Assembly (NCBI GenBank): GCA_964548055.1
Contig: CAZJPS010000048.1
Span: 1 to 9,097 of the forward strand
Direction of reading: 5' to 3'
Source of the DNA: CAZJPS01 sp964548055
Lineage (GTDB): Bacteria > Patescibacteriota > Gracilibacteria > Peribacterales > Peribacteraceae
DNA length: 9,097 bases
Part shown: positions 1-6,932 of the stretch, piece by piece
Layout of the letters: each line of letters opens with the position of its first letter
Numbering within the stretch: the stretch's first letter is position 1
The notes under the pieces: generated by a model
The model's database searches: none
What the model saw: the letters and a program-made list of their open reading frames with translations, nothing else
What the model was told of the DNA's origin: nothing
Made by a program: the position numbers and the translations under genes

Positions 1-2
1 CG

Positions 3-194
3 CCCTCCTCTCCATTCTGTAGTACTTTGGTGGCAGAAGACGGGGATTACCCTTTACAAAAGAAAAATATCATACTGCAGCGGGTTTCCGTACCCGCGGT
101 GGTGCAGGGTGATGTTATACGTGTTTCGCCCTCGCCCCCAAGCCCCTCTCTCCCACTCCAGTATTCCTCTGATGTGTCTGTAGGATGTTTTTAG
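3..194 (+). CDS. Possible 3' end of an upstream gene (partial, unrecognised)
   Basis: Frame 3 is open from the left edge to a TAG at 192-194 with no start in view. The first 40 or so residues (including LVAEDGDYPLQKKNIILQ) read like ordinary protein, and the last 20 are Pro/Ser-rich because they run into the C-rich repeat at 128-159. If real, this is the C-terminus of a gene starting outside the window whose end was replaced or extended by the repeat. No family was recognised. Frame 1 is also open to a TAG at 181-183, and frame 2 ends at a TAG at 20-22, so the assignment is weak. Confidence 0.22.
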   Translation, partial: PSSPFCSTLVAEDGDYPLQKKNIILQRVSVPAVVQGDVIRVSPSPPSPSLPLQYSSDVSVGCF

Positions 195-354
195 TCTTCT
201 TGAATGACGGGAGAGGGGAGATGTATGTGTTTTGTTTACTAGAGAAAAAAACATTAAACAAAAACAGTTCCCCTCTCCCGTTTCTCTGTTCAAGATTAAT
301 AACAAAAACTACACCTGAATAAGAACAGAGTGGGAGAGGGGTTAGGGGTGAGGC
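128..354. repeat. Nested inverted repeat, MITE-like dispersed element
   Basis: The outer arms are imperfect inverted copies: a C-rich arm at 128-159 and a G-rich arm at 328-354 containing GTGGGAGAGGGGTTAGGGG. The inner arms are a perfect 12-bp inverted pair, ACGGGAGAGGGG at 207-218 and CCCCTCTCCCGT at 270-281. The core between the inner arms is AT-rich. Elements of this GGGAGAGGGG...GGGGTGAGG type are known as dispersed palindromic repeats in many bacterial genomes. No transposase is present, so MITE-like is an inference from the symmetry. The G-rich right arm creates a spurious upstream start (330) for the following gene. Confidence 0.6.
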
Positions 355-485
355 CCTTCGCAGGATCTTTAGGTTTTAGTAAAAATAGAACAACCAAATT
401 TCCCCCAAATGTCGATAGTCAAAATTTTAGCTTTTACTACACTTCATCGGTAGAATTACCATCCGTCGATCACTTCCGTTCCTGC

Positions 486-2756
486 ATGAAATTTCGTTCT
501 GCTATTCCCTTCCTTCTCGCAACTCTCCTTCTTGGTGCATGTGCGAATGAAGAAGTACTGAATACGCAGCAGACATCTTCTGTCGCTTCATCATCAGAAG
601 CCGGGTTTACATTGCAAGAACCTGGAGCGTACCGTTTGGCGTATGCCGAGGAGCCAGTAATGCTCAAGGATTCACTACATGGAAAGAAACTACTGCAAAA
701 TCTTGATATCAACCTGACCTCGGCAGAACAGCAATATTTGGAGACGCATAAATTTCTTGTGATTCCCAGTGAGCGCGCTCCGCGGCTGAAGGAGTCTGGA
801 TCCGATCCCATGCTCGCAAGCTTCGATGCTCTTGCAGAGGAGGGGAGGCTGATGAATCCGGATATCATTTTGCACGCATATAACAGGTATCTAGAGAATA
901 CATTGGTATCACTGGAGCAAAGTGAGCTGCGCCAATTATTGGCAAGTTTTATACGCGGGATGCAGGAAAATGCCATACGTGCCATGCAGGCAGAGCAGGG
1001 TGAGGCGCAAAAGCGATATCAGCAGATCGCAATGCAGCTCACCGTTGCTCGTGTGCTTTTAGAAAATAGCAGGTCAGTCCCTTCATCATTTTCGGGGTCT
1101 GTTGCACTGCAGCAATGGATGCAAACAGATCAGGCAATGGATACCAAAGAAAATGCCCTCTCTATCCTTGCACAGTATGAATCGTCCTTTCCCCAGCAGG
1201 CGCGTGAGCCAATGCGTACAGAGCTCCGGCTTATATATACACAGCAGTACAGAGTGCCGTCTCCGCTTTTTGCGCAATATAAACCAGGTTCACTGACAGA
1301 CTACAAACAGTACATTCCCACAGGACACTACACGTTTTCCTCGGCACTTCGGTCGTACTTCCGAACAATGCAGTTCTTACAACAGGGAACCTATTTCTTT
1401 GCACGAGATATTGGGGTGAAGGACGCCAATTTGCTTTCCATTCTTTCTCGTACTGCTTCCTCAGGCTACGGCACCCCTCGCGAAGCATGGCAGAAAGTAA
1501 AAGACATCATTGCTTTTTATAACGGCTCTACGGGGGATGTTTCACTCATAGAATGGGAAACGTATGTTTCTAGCGTAACCGGTGGTGCCACCTTGCACAC
1601 AAGTGCGAGCGCACTCAATCCTGATACGATTCGTATACTGCAGCAACGTGTAGGAGAACTGGGAAAGGGTATGACATCTACAGGCGCTTCCTTGGGTGGC
1701 CCGCAGGTATCCACGGTGCTTCCAAAAAGCAAAGAAGGGTTGCGTCTGTTTGGTGAACACTATGGATTTGATGCGTGGGCGCTGTTCCGTCTTACAAAAG
1801 GCAGAGATGGAATCCGGCTCCCAACAGTTCCTTCCTTACTTTTTGTGAGTGCTGTACTAGGGGATGACCGCGCGCGTGAGCACGCACGCGAATATGTACG
1901 TACGTACAGCGCGATTGGAAGACGCAGTGTGAATTTTACAGAAGAACAAGTGCAGTCGTTCGTGCGTCTTATAGATCAAACTCGTCAGGATTTGGGGAAG
2001 ATGCCAGGGCAAGAGTGGAGCAGTTCAAGCGAAAATGCGTGGCTGTGGCTTTTGGCATCTCTGACGCATACGTATGGTGAAGGCTATCCTCTCTATATGC
2101 AGTCACTAGGGTATTTAGATAAGCAGCTCCAAACATTTTTGGGTTCATATACGGAGCGCCAGGGAGGAATAAGCCTTGCTGCTCCAGTGAAGGAATCATC
2201 ATCAGGAAGTACAACGAACAATCAGGTAGTTGCAAAAGGATTTGTAGAACCAAATGCTGATTTTTGGTGGAAATTGCGTAGGGTTACCAAGCGCACCAAA
2301 GATTTCTTCACTCAGCAACAATTATTTGTGGATCATCCCGCTCGTAAGACGCTGCAGGAGTTCGCTACTCTCGCAGATTTTCTTTCAATGCTCTCTCAAA
2401 AAGAATTAATGGGCATACGTCTTACAGATAGCGAATACACGCAGTTGCAATCTGTACGCTTAAGCCCGTTTGGAGATTCCTTTATAAGCCAGAAAACCAG
2501 TGCGCGTTCGCCAGTGCTTTATATGCTACATACAGATGACGTGACCGATCTGAGTACCTACGAGGGTCTTGGAAAGCCTTTCCTCATGCTTGCGCTTGTG
2601 GGGAACGAGTCATCTCCTCGGTTGGTGGTGGGCCTTGTGTTTCATCACCTGGAGTTCACAACAAGTGTTCTGCAGCCCTGGAAAGAAGCAGATTTCCAAA
2701 ACACCGCAGAGCAGAATCCATCGGCACTGCCTGCAAAGAATGCGTGGGCGCAATGA
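486..2756 (+). CDS. DUF3160 family lipoprotein
   Basis: The 756-aa product is predicted to be an envelope lipoprotein of the DUF3160 family, whose biochemical function is unknown. The start at 486 is chosen because MKFRSAIPFLLATLLLGAC is a complete lipoprotein signal with lipobox L-G-A-C and lipidated Cys19. The frame is open back to 330, but those residues are translated repeat. Family features: PDIILHAYNRYLENTLVSLE at about residues 125-144, near the position where DUF3160 proteins carry a T-D-x-x-L-H-x-Y segment followed by a glutamate; a SLLFVSAVLGD segment near 450; FVEPNADFWWKL from 586; and a C-terminal block with HTDD (682-685) and VFHHLEF (718-724), corresponding to the family's DVHTDP and FSYYEF-like ending. 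There is no Shine-Dalgarno before 486; a weak TAGAAT lies at 451-456. The next gene follows after 105 bp in the same direction. The family call is from remembered motifs. Confidence 0.85.
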   Translation: MKFRSAIPFLLATLLLGACANEEVLNTQQTSSVASSSEAGFTLQEPGAYRLAYAEEPVMLKDSLHGKKLLQNLDINLTSAEQQYLETHKFLVIPSERAPRLKESGSDPMLASFDALAEEGRLMNPDIILHAYNRYLENTLVSLEQSELRQLLASFIRGMQENAIRAMQAEQGEAQKRYQQIAMQLTVARVLLENSRSVPSSFSGSVALQQWMQTDQAMDTKENALSILAQYESSFPQQAREPMRTELRLIYTQQYRVPSPLFAQYKPGSLTDYKQYIPTGHYTFSSALRSYFRTMQFLQQGTYFFARDIGVKDANLLSILSRTASSGYGTPREAWQKVKDIIAFYNGSTGDVSLIEWETYVSSVTGGATLHTSASALNPDTIRILQQRVGELGKGMTSTGASLGGPQVSTVLPKSKEGLRLFGEHYGFDAWALFRLTKGRDGIRLPTVPSLLFVSAVLGDDRAREHAREYVRTYSAIGRRSVNFTEEQVQSFVRLIDQTRQDLGKMPGQEWSSSSENAWLWLLASLTHTYGEGYPLYMQSLGYLDKQLQTFLGSYTERQGGISLAAPVKESSSGSTTNNQVVAKGFVEPNADFWWKLRRVTKRTKDFFTQQQLFVDHPARKTLQEFATLADFLSMLSQKELMGIRLTDSEYTQLQSVRLSPFGDSFISQKTSARSPVLYMLHTDDVTDLSTYEGLGKPFLMLALVGNESSPRLVVGLVFHHLEFTTSVLQPWKEADFQNTAEQNPSALPAKNAWAQ

Positions 2757-2838
2757 TTGGGCATGCAAGTATCTAAGGCTGTTTGTGTACAAAAAACGTC
2801 AAACATTTTTGAGAAATAGTTATACAGGTTAAATTTTT

Positions 2839-2850
2839 TATATTAGGATG
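2839..2850 (+). promoter_or_regulatory. Possible -10 region and weak SD before the SGNH gene
   Basis: The 105-bp gap after the DUF3160 gene is AT-rich and has no terminator-like hairpin. TATATT at 2839-2844 could be a -10 box. No -35 lies at the usual distance; TTGAGA at 2809-2814 is 24 bp away. AGGA at 2845-2848 is a weak Shine-Dalgarno, 13 nt from the ATG at 2862. An ATG at 2848 opens only an 11-codon out-of-frame peptide ending at TGA. Confidence 0.25.
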
Positions 2851-2861
2851 AAATCCGTCCA

Positions 2862-5111
2862 ATGGTATCCATGTCTCTTCTGAAAAAATGTGCATTGTTA
2901 GTAACAGTTCTACTGTCGGGCTTTTTTTTCGTTTATAGGCCGACGCGTGTTTCGGCTACTACGTTTTTTCATGATACGTTTGATGACAATAGTTTGGATA
3001 CATCCGAATGGATTGAGCACGATTCTGGAACGAATGTCAGCCAGAATAATGGAGTAGCAATTAACGGAGCCAATACATGGTCTGGAAATGGTTTGGAAAG
3101 CCAGGATAGCATGTCTCGCACGGGCCTCGTTATTGAAGCTCGTGTTACGCCGGGAACTACCAGTACGGCACTTCCACTTTTCTATGGCGATTGGGATTGG
3201 ACAGCTGGCAGCACGAGTATTTACTTTGTTTTTTTCAAAGCGAATGGTGGTATTGATATTGCGTATTGGAATAATGGATCTGCTGTACAAACCGTGAGTG
3301 CAGGTACGTATACATCAGGAACAACTTATAATTTGCAGCTACGTATGCAGAGCACAGGGGCAGATTTATACGTTGATACCGGTAGCGGATATTCAAGTAC
3401 TCCAACGGCATCTCTTACGCAGGGGACTTTCACGAATAAAAAAGCTGGAGCGATGTCGTATGGGATGACGCCTCTCACGCTGTACAGCTTTACAGCCTCA
3501 ACGGATCCGCAGGTTACATTTATAACTCCCAGGGCCAATATGACTGTGCATGATCAGTACTATGACTTTATCGTTCCTTGGATTCAAACAAGTAGAACAA
3601 TCACCGCAACCGCGTCTGCATTTAATCTTTCAAGTGGAGGAGGGGTAAAGTTTGTTCTAGATGAGGGCACGGCAAATGCAAGTTCTCAGACAGATCTGAC
3701 AGCTCCGTACTCAGTTACATTTTCTGGTGTTTCTAAGGCAGAGCACACGCTAAAGGGATATGCACTCCAGAGCGATGGTTCTACTGTTGAATCTGGAGGG
3801 CCTCAGCATACTTTAAGTACTGTGGGAGTTGGGGATATTTTTGTAACCGTGGGAGATTCCACAACAGCGGGCGCAAGTGGAAGTGGTCAATCGGCTACTG
3901 CAATTGCATGCGGGGCTGCTAACTATGCGTCTAGCGATTGCAGAACATATGTACAGCGAGATGGAGATAACAACTACACGTGGGCAGGGTATCAAATAAA
4001 ATTGGCGGATAGGCTCGCATCATTTTATGGCTATCCTGTTTTTTTTATGAACGAAGGATGGTCGGCTAGCAACACATATCACTTTAACAATACGATTGCG
4101 AGCGCGTCACAATTTCAAAATCGAATGAATGCCTTGGTCCCCAATAAAATACTTATTAACCATGGCGTGAACGATGCACGATGCGAGGATGGTGGAACAT
4201 GCTTATCCATGCCCGTAGGGGCTGACCGAACATCTTCGGCATTTCAAACTCGTCTTAGTACTCTTGTGGATACATTCAGAAATACGTACGGGGTAACAGC
4301 GAGCGGTGTCTATCTTGCGCGCTACAGTTTTGATACTCGTTTGGAGGCGTATTCCACCAATTATCTAGCAGCTATTGCGGCGGTCATTTCGGCAAAAGGG
4401 GTAAAAACTGGGGCAAATATTTATGATTTTATAAAAAACCATCAGTCATTTCTGGCCGATCAGGTACATCCTACGGCGCCAGGGCTTATACAGGAGGCGA
4501 GGTTATGGTTTTTGACGCTTGTAAATCCTCAAAGTGTTGCAGCAACGCAGGTAAGTAATAGCGGGGCTGTTACCGTTTCATGGGGTAGTTTGGCCACAGC
4601 GGAACCCACAGTAGCGGGGTATAAAGTAAAGTATGGTACCGGATCTAGTTCCTATTCCACTACGATAGACGTAGGGAATGTTACTTCCAAAATAGTGAGT
4701 GGCCTCACAGTGGGGCAGAGATATTATTTCGTCGTGTCTGCGTATGATAACGATGCGTATGTTGCCAATGAAACGGGTAATTCTTCAGAGGTGTCCGTCA
4801 CCATTGCGGCACCTTCTTCAAGTTCCTCATCCAGTTCCTCCTCCAGCTCTTCCTCAAGTTCTTCTTCCAGCACGTCTGTTGAAAGTGCGTCAGGGCAGCC
4901 TTCGGGAGGGAGCAGGGGTGGTAGAACTGCTCCTCAGAATGTTGTGGGCAGGAATGTATCTGGCTCTTCAAGCTCTCGTAGTTCATCTGCAAAATCAGGT
5001 GTACATTTGGTGCGACCGCCAAGCCATGCTTCCGTTCGTAGGCAGAGAATCCTCCTACGGCGAGAGCAACGAAAACAAAAGCTACTGAAGCTACAAAAGG
5101 CACGACTGTAG
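2862..5111 (+). CDS. Secreted multidomain SGNH/GDSL hydrolase (LamG-like, Ig-like, SGNH, FN3, poly-Ser)
   Basis: This 749-aa exported protein is probably an esterase or deacetylase acting outside the cell on an unknown substrate. Domains in order: signal peptide 1-32 (likely cleavage after V-S-A; a second possible start is Met4, at 2871); LamG/concanavalin-like beta domain about 36-212; Ig-like domain about 217-320; SGNH hydrolase about 325-552; FN3 domain about 554-648; 19 consecutive Ser (652-670); Gly/Ser/Arg linker; Arg/Lys-rich tail 726-748. SGNH blocks are visible: I, VTVGDSTTAG with nucleophile Ser333; II, NEGWSASNT with Gly399; III, GVND with Asn437; V, DQVHP with Asp533 and His536. 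FN3 shows AGYKVKYG and a YYFVVSAYD strand. No sortase motif or C-terminal membrane segment is seen, so the basic tail is unexplained. The gene ends 31 bp before the convergent dehydrogenase gene. Confidence 0.88.
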   Translation: MVSMSLLKKCALLVTVLLSGFFFVYRPTRVSATTFFHDTFDDNSLDTSEWIEHDSGTNVSQNNGVAINGANTWSGNGLESQDSMSRTGLVIEARVTPGTTSTALPLFYGDWDWTAGSTSIYFVFFKANGGIDIAYWNNGSAVQTVSAGTYTSGTTYNLQLRMQSTGADLYVDTGSGYSSTPTASLTQGTFTNKKAGAMSYGMTPLTLYSFTASTDPQVTFITPRANMTVHDQYYDFIVPWIQTSRTITATASAFNLSSGGGVKFVLDEGTANASSQTDLTAPYSVTFSGVSKAEHTLKGYALQSDGSTVESGGPQHTLSTVGVGDIFVTVGDSTTAGASGSGQSATAIACGAANYASSDCRTYVQRDGDNNYTWAGYQIKLADRLASFYGYPVFFMNEGWSASNTYHFNNTIASASQFQNRMNALVPNKILINHGVNDARCEDGGTCLSMPVGADRTSSAFQTRLSTLVDTFRNTYGVTASGVYLARYSFDTRLEAYSTNYLAAIAAVISAKGVKTGANIYDFIKNHQSFLADQVHPTAPGLIQEARLWFLTLVNPQSVAATQVSNSGAVTVSWGSLATAEPTVAGYKVKYGTGSSSYSTTIDVGNVTSKIVSGLTVGQRYYFVVSAYDNDAYVANETGNSSEVSVTIAAPSSSSSSSSSSSSSSSSSSSTSVESASGQPSGGSRGGRTAPQNVVGRNVSGSSSSRSSSAKSGVHLVRPPSHASVRRQRILLRREQRKQKLLKLQKARL

Positions 5112-5142
5112 TCCCAAAAATGATGTGCCAGTATGATTGAAC

Positions 5143-5901
5143 CTATTGTAAATCACGCGCAATTCTTGCGATACTTGCCTGAGCTGTTGGCAAAATGAGC
5201 ATTTCGGCTACGTTCACGTGGGGTGGGCGGTTGAGAACAAAGCAGATGCAATCGGCAATATCTTCGGCATGGAGTGGTACAAAGCCCTCATACACTTTCT
5301 TCGCTTTTGCAGTGTCTCCTTTAAAACGCACCGTAGAAAATTCTGTATCCACAGCTCCAGGAGCAATATCGGTTACTCGAATGCCAGTGCCCAGAACATC
5401 TATTCGAAGACTTCTGCTTATCATCCTCACAAATGCTTTTGTTCCACAATACACGGCACCTCCTTCGTACGCTTCCATGCCTGCAATGGAACTGATGTTC
5501 ACAATATGCCCCTTCGTCTTCTTTAAGAATGGAATAGCAAGCTGTGCTACTCGTATAAATCCTTTGATGTTCGTATCCAACATCTGCTCTATATCTCCCC
5601 ACTCATAATTTTCCAATGCGTCTTTTCCGCGCGCGAGGCCTGCATTGTTAATAAGAGTGCCCACTTCTTTATCTTCAATCTCTTTATAAAACTGATCCAC
5701 CTGTGCGATGTCTGTCACATCTATAGCAAAAATAAGAACATCGATTTCGTGATGAGCAGTGAATTCCCTTTGGAGGCTCTGCAATTTTTCCTTTCGCCGT
5801 GCAAGAAGAATCAGATTCTTCTTTTCAGCAGCCAATTTTTCTGCACATGCCTTCCCAATGCCACTGGTAGCGCCTGTGATAATGGTATAGGAATTATGCA
5901 T
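5143..5901 (-). CDS. ydfG: Short-chain dehydrogenase/reductase, YdfG-like
   Basis: The 252-aa cytoplasmic classical SDR probably oxidises 3-hydroxy acids or reduces related semialdehydes with NADP(H), as E. coli YdfG does; the substrate is inferred. Cofactor motif TGATSGIG is at 9-16, with Arg35/Arg36 at the end of beta-2 fitting NADP(H). D61 and NNAG (85-88) follow, then the catalytic tetrad Asn111, Ser138 (NISS), Tyr151 and Lys155 (YCGTK). YdfG-type signatures are GTKAFVR, RVTDIAPG and TEFSTVRFKGD with a C-terminal HVNVAEMLILPT. The length matches the family (about 248-260). The start at 5901 puts the glycine motif in its usual place. No convincing Shine-Dalgarno precedes it. The gene is transcribed divergently from the YeaQ-family gene. 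Confidence 0.9.
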   Translation of the reverse strand: MHNSYTIITGATSGIGKACAEKLAAEKKNLILLARRKEKLQSLQREFTAHHEIDVLIFAIDVTDIAQVDQFYKEIEDKEVGTLINNAGLARGKDALENYEWGDIEQMLDTNIKGFIRVAQLAIPFLKKTKGHIVNISSIAGMEAYEGGAVYCGTKAFVRMISRSLRIDVLGTGIRVTDIAPGAVDTEFSTVRFKGDTAKAKKVYEGFVPLHAEDIADCICFVLNRPPHVNVAEMLILPTAQASIARIARDLQ

Positions 5902-5947
5902 ATTGTTTCTATTCTCTCTGTCTAGTACAAAAAAGGAAAGGGACGGT

Positions 5948-5964
5948 AAGGATGATCCATCCTT
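5948..5964. other. Small perfect hairpin in the divergent intergenic region
   Basis: AAGGATG (5948-5954) and CATCCTT (5958-5964) form a perfect 7-bp stem with loop ATC, between the divergent dehydrogenase and YeaQ-family genes. The same CATCCTT/AAGGATG pair recurs in the repeat array near the tRNA. There is no long T run, so it is not a convincing terminator. Its role is unknown. Confidence 0.45.
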
Positions 5965-5999
5965 TGCGTCATCAATACCGACTTCTCCCCCTTTTCACT

Positions 6000-6272
6000 A
6001 TGGTAAACTTTATAGTCTGGCTCATTCTCGGTGGCGTTATCGGTTGGCTCGCAAGCCAGGTAATGGGTACTGATCGGCAGCAAGGTCTTATTCTTAATAT
6101 TATTGTGGGCATAGTGGGCGCTTACATTGGCGGCCTTGTTATTTCTCCCATGCTTGGGTCTGCCACCATTAACCAGAGTGACTTTAGTCTTTCTGGTCTC
6201 CTTGTTTCATTCCTAGGTGCTGTGATTCTCGTTGCTGTGGTGAATTTTTTTAGAAGGGGAACAGTGAGGTAG
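6000..6272 (+). CDS. GlsB/YeaQ/YmgE family membrane protein
   Basis: The start at ATG 6000 gives a 90-aa product. The frame is open to 5952, but the extra 16 residues (MIHPLRHQYRLLPLFT) are not family-like and family members are about 80-90 aa. Three hydrophobic helices lie at about 1-22, 29-50 and 63-84, rich in Gly (GGVIGWLAS; NIIVGIVGAYIGG), with a basic end FFRRGTVR. This Gly-rich pattern is typical of the transglycosylase-associated/GlsB/YeaQ/YmgE stress-response family of the cytoplasmic membrane; the molecular role is not established. No Shine-Dalgarno precedes 6000. An intrinsic terminator starts 19 nt after the stop, so the gene appears monocistronic. Confidence 0.88.
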   Translation: MVNFIVWLILGGVIGWLASQVMGTDRQQGLILNIIVGIVGAYIGGLVISPMLGSATINQSDFSLSGLLVSFLGAVILVAVVNFFRRGTVR

Positions 6273-6291
6273 GAATGTAAAAATTCATGAG

Positions 6292-6318
6292 CCGTTCTGC
6301 GAAGGCAGGACGGTTTTT
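6292..6318 (+). terminator. Rho-independent terminator after the YeaQ-family gene
   Basis: CCGTTCTGC (6292-6300), loop GAAG, and GCAGGACGG (6305-6313) form a 9-bp stem with one G-U pair, followed directly by five T (6314-6318). It also ends against the stop codon of the minus-strand nuclease remnant (6317-6319), but on that strand no T tract follows at once. Confidence 0.88.
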
Positions 6319-6558
6319 ATAATATTAAATGTCTCTGCCGAAACGTGACTCCTGATCCCGACTTTAAATATTTTTCAAATGCGATAGCATTCTTCGCTTC
6401 TCGAAAACAACAAAACCATTCTATGTGCCATGGTCTACCTTTCTTGGTGGCAATAACCGTTCCACTATTATGTTCTCGTAACCGTGCATTGAGATCTTGT
6501 GTATGACCAACATAATGACGGCATAATTGTTTTTAAGAATGTAAGTGAAATGTGCCAT
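6317..6558 (-). pseudogene. GIY-YIG nuclease domain protein with an apparent 1-nt frameshift
   Basis: The minus strand from ATG 6558 reads MAHFTYILKNNY and then leaves frame near 6522. The next frame continues RHYVGHTQDLNARLREHN, then KKGRPWHIEWF, EAKNAIAFEKYLKSGSG and RQRHLIL, to TAA at 6317-6319. Together these match a small stand-alone GIY-YIG protein (UPF0213/YhbQ-like, about 80-95 aa), with YIL and YVG as the GIY and YIG elements. The length of 242 nt is one short of 81 codons. One extra base at the CGGC near 6519-6522 would give NNYGRHYVG and restore an 80-aa protein. In the second frame a stop lies upstream and no start is available. It is either a recent pseudogene or a base-calling/assembly error. 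Such proteins are predicted DNA endonucleases; the cellular role is unclear. Confidence 0.82.
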
Positions 6559-6592
6559 AGCAAAGCATTCTATTCTTTTTACATTTTAGATG

Positions 6593-6918
6593 CTGCCAAT
6601 AAGCCCTCCTTCGCCCTCTGGCCTGCCATCCGTAGCACAGCATCAATAGAAGTATCACTTGCACAGTGACAGGGCTACGGACGGCATCCTTCGTCGTAGA
6701 TAAAGTAAAAGGATGGCCTGCCAATAAGCCCTCCTTCGCCCTCTGGCCTGCCATCCGTAGCACAGCATCAATNNNNNNNNNNNNNNNNNNNNNNNNNNNN
6801 NNNNNNNNNNNNNNNNNNNNNNNNNNNNNNNNNNNNNNNNNNNNNNNNNNNNNNNNNNNNNNNNNNNNNNNNAGAAGTATCACTTGCACAGTGACAGGGC
6901 TACGGACGGCATCCTTCG
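6593..6918. repeat. 125-bp-period tandem repeat, two copies with a gap in the second
   Basis: Copy A is 6593-6693 (101 bp). Copy B is 6718-6772 plus 6873-6918, also 55+46=101 bp once the Ns are removed. Copies are separated by a 24-bp spacer, giving a 125-bp period. Each copy contains the imperfect inverted pair GCCATCCGTAGC / GCTACGGACGGC (12 bp, one mismatch) around a loop that includes the small palindrome TCACTTGCACAGTGA. No credible coding frame is seen; open frames here pass through Ns and the antisense of the tRNA. The array directly abuts the tRNA-Thr 3' end. Confidence 0.85.
6773..6872. other. Scaffold gap of exactly 100 N
   Basis: A run of exactly 100 N is the usual placeholder for a gap of unknown size. 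The flanks join at the same phase (CAAT|AGAAG) that is continuous in repeat copy A at 6647-6648, so the hidden sequence may be nothing or additional repeat units. Confidence 0.97.
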
Positions 6919-6932
6919 CTGCGCGAAGGATG
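6910..6932 (-). other. Hairpin at the tRNA-Thr 3' boundary
   Basis: CATCCTTCGC (6910-6919), loop TGC and GCGAAGGATG (6923-6932) form a perfect 10-bp stem. On the minus strand it begins inside the tRNA's encoded CCA and forms the immediate 3' trailer. No T tract follows, so it may be a processing structure or simply the last repeat spacer rather than a classic terminator. Confidence 0.6.

Noticed and set aside
75..107. Stem-loop GCGGGT/ACCCGC with outer CTGCA/TGCAG as a terminator
   Set aside because: No T tract follows, there is a 5-nt bulge, and it lies within a possible coding frame.
330..485. Upstream extension of the DUF3160 gene to ATG 330
   Set aside because: It would bury the lipoprotein signal 52 residues inside the protein, and its first residues (MGEGLGVRPF) are translated dispersed repeat.
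470..985. 171-aa minus-strand frame inside the lipoprotein gene
   Set aside because: It is antisense to the well-supported DUF3160 gene and has Ser/Cys/Arg-rich shadow composition with no recognisable motif.
2754..2819. TGA read as Gly (code 25), which would extend the lipoprotein to TAG 2817-2819
   Set aside because: No other gene here has an in-frame TGA, Gly is encoded normally by GGN, and the 21 extra residues resemble no family feature.
4809..4870. Microsatellite in the poly-serine tract
   Set aside because: Five different Ser codons are mixed irregularly, so it is a protein-level linker and not a DNA slippage repeat.
4798..5103. 101-aa minus-strand frame with a hydrophobic start (VASVAFVFVALAVGGF)
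   Set aside because: The hydrophobic stretch is the antisense of the A/G-rich 3' end of the SGNH gene; the rest is low complexity opposite the poly-Ser linker.
5112..5142. Terminator between the convergent SGNH and dehydrogenase genes
   Set aside because: The 31-bp gap contains no stem followed by a T run on either strand.
6533..6889. 118-aa minus-strand frame through the gap
   Set aside because: It consists of translated tandem repeat and Ns, with no protein-like conservation.
6593..6918. CRISPR array
   Set aside because: The repeated unit is 101 bp with 24-bp spacing and only two copies, with no cas genes; this is the wrong geometry for CRISPR.
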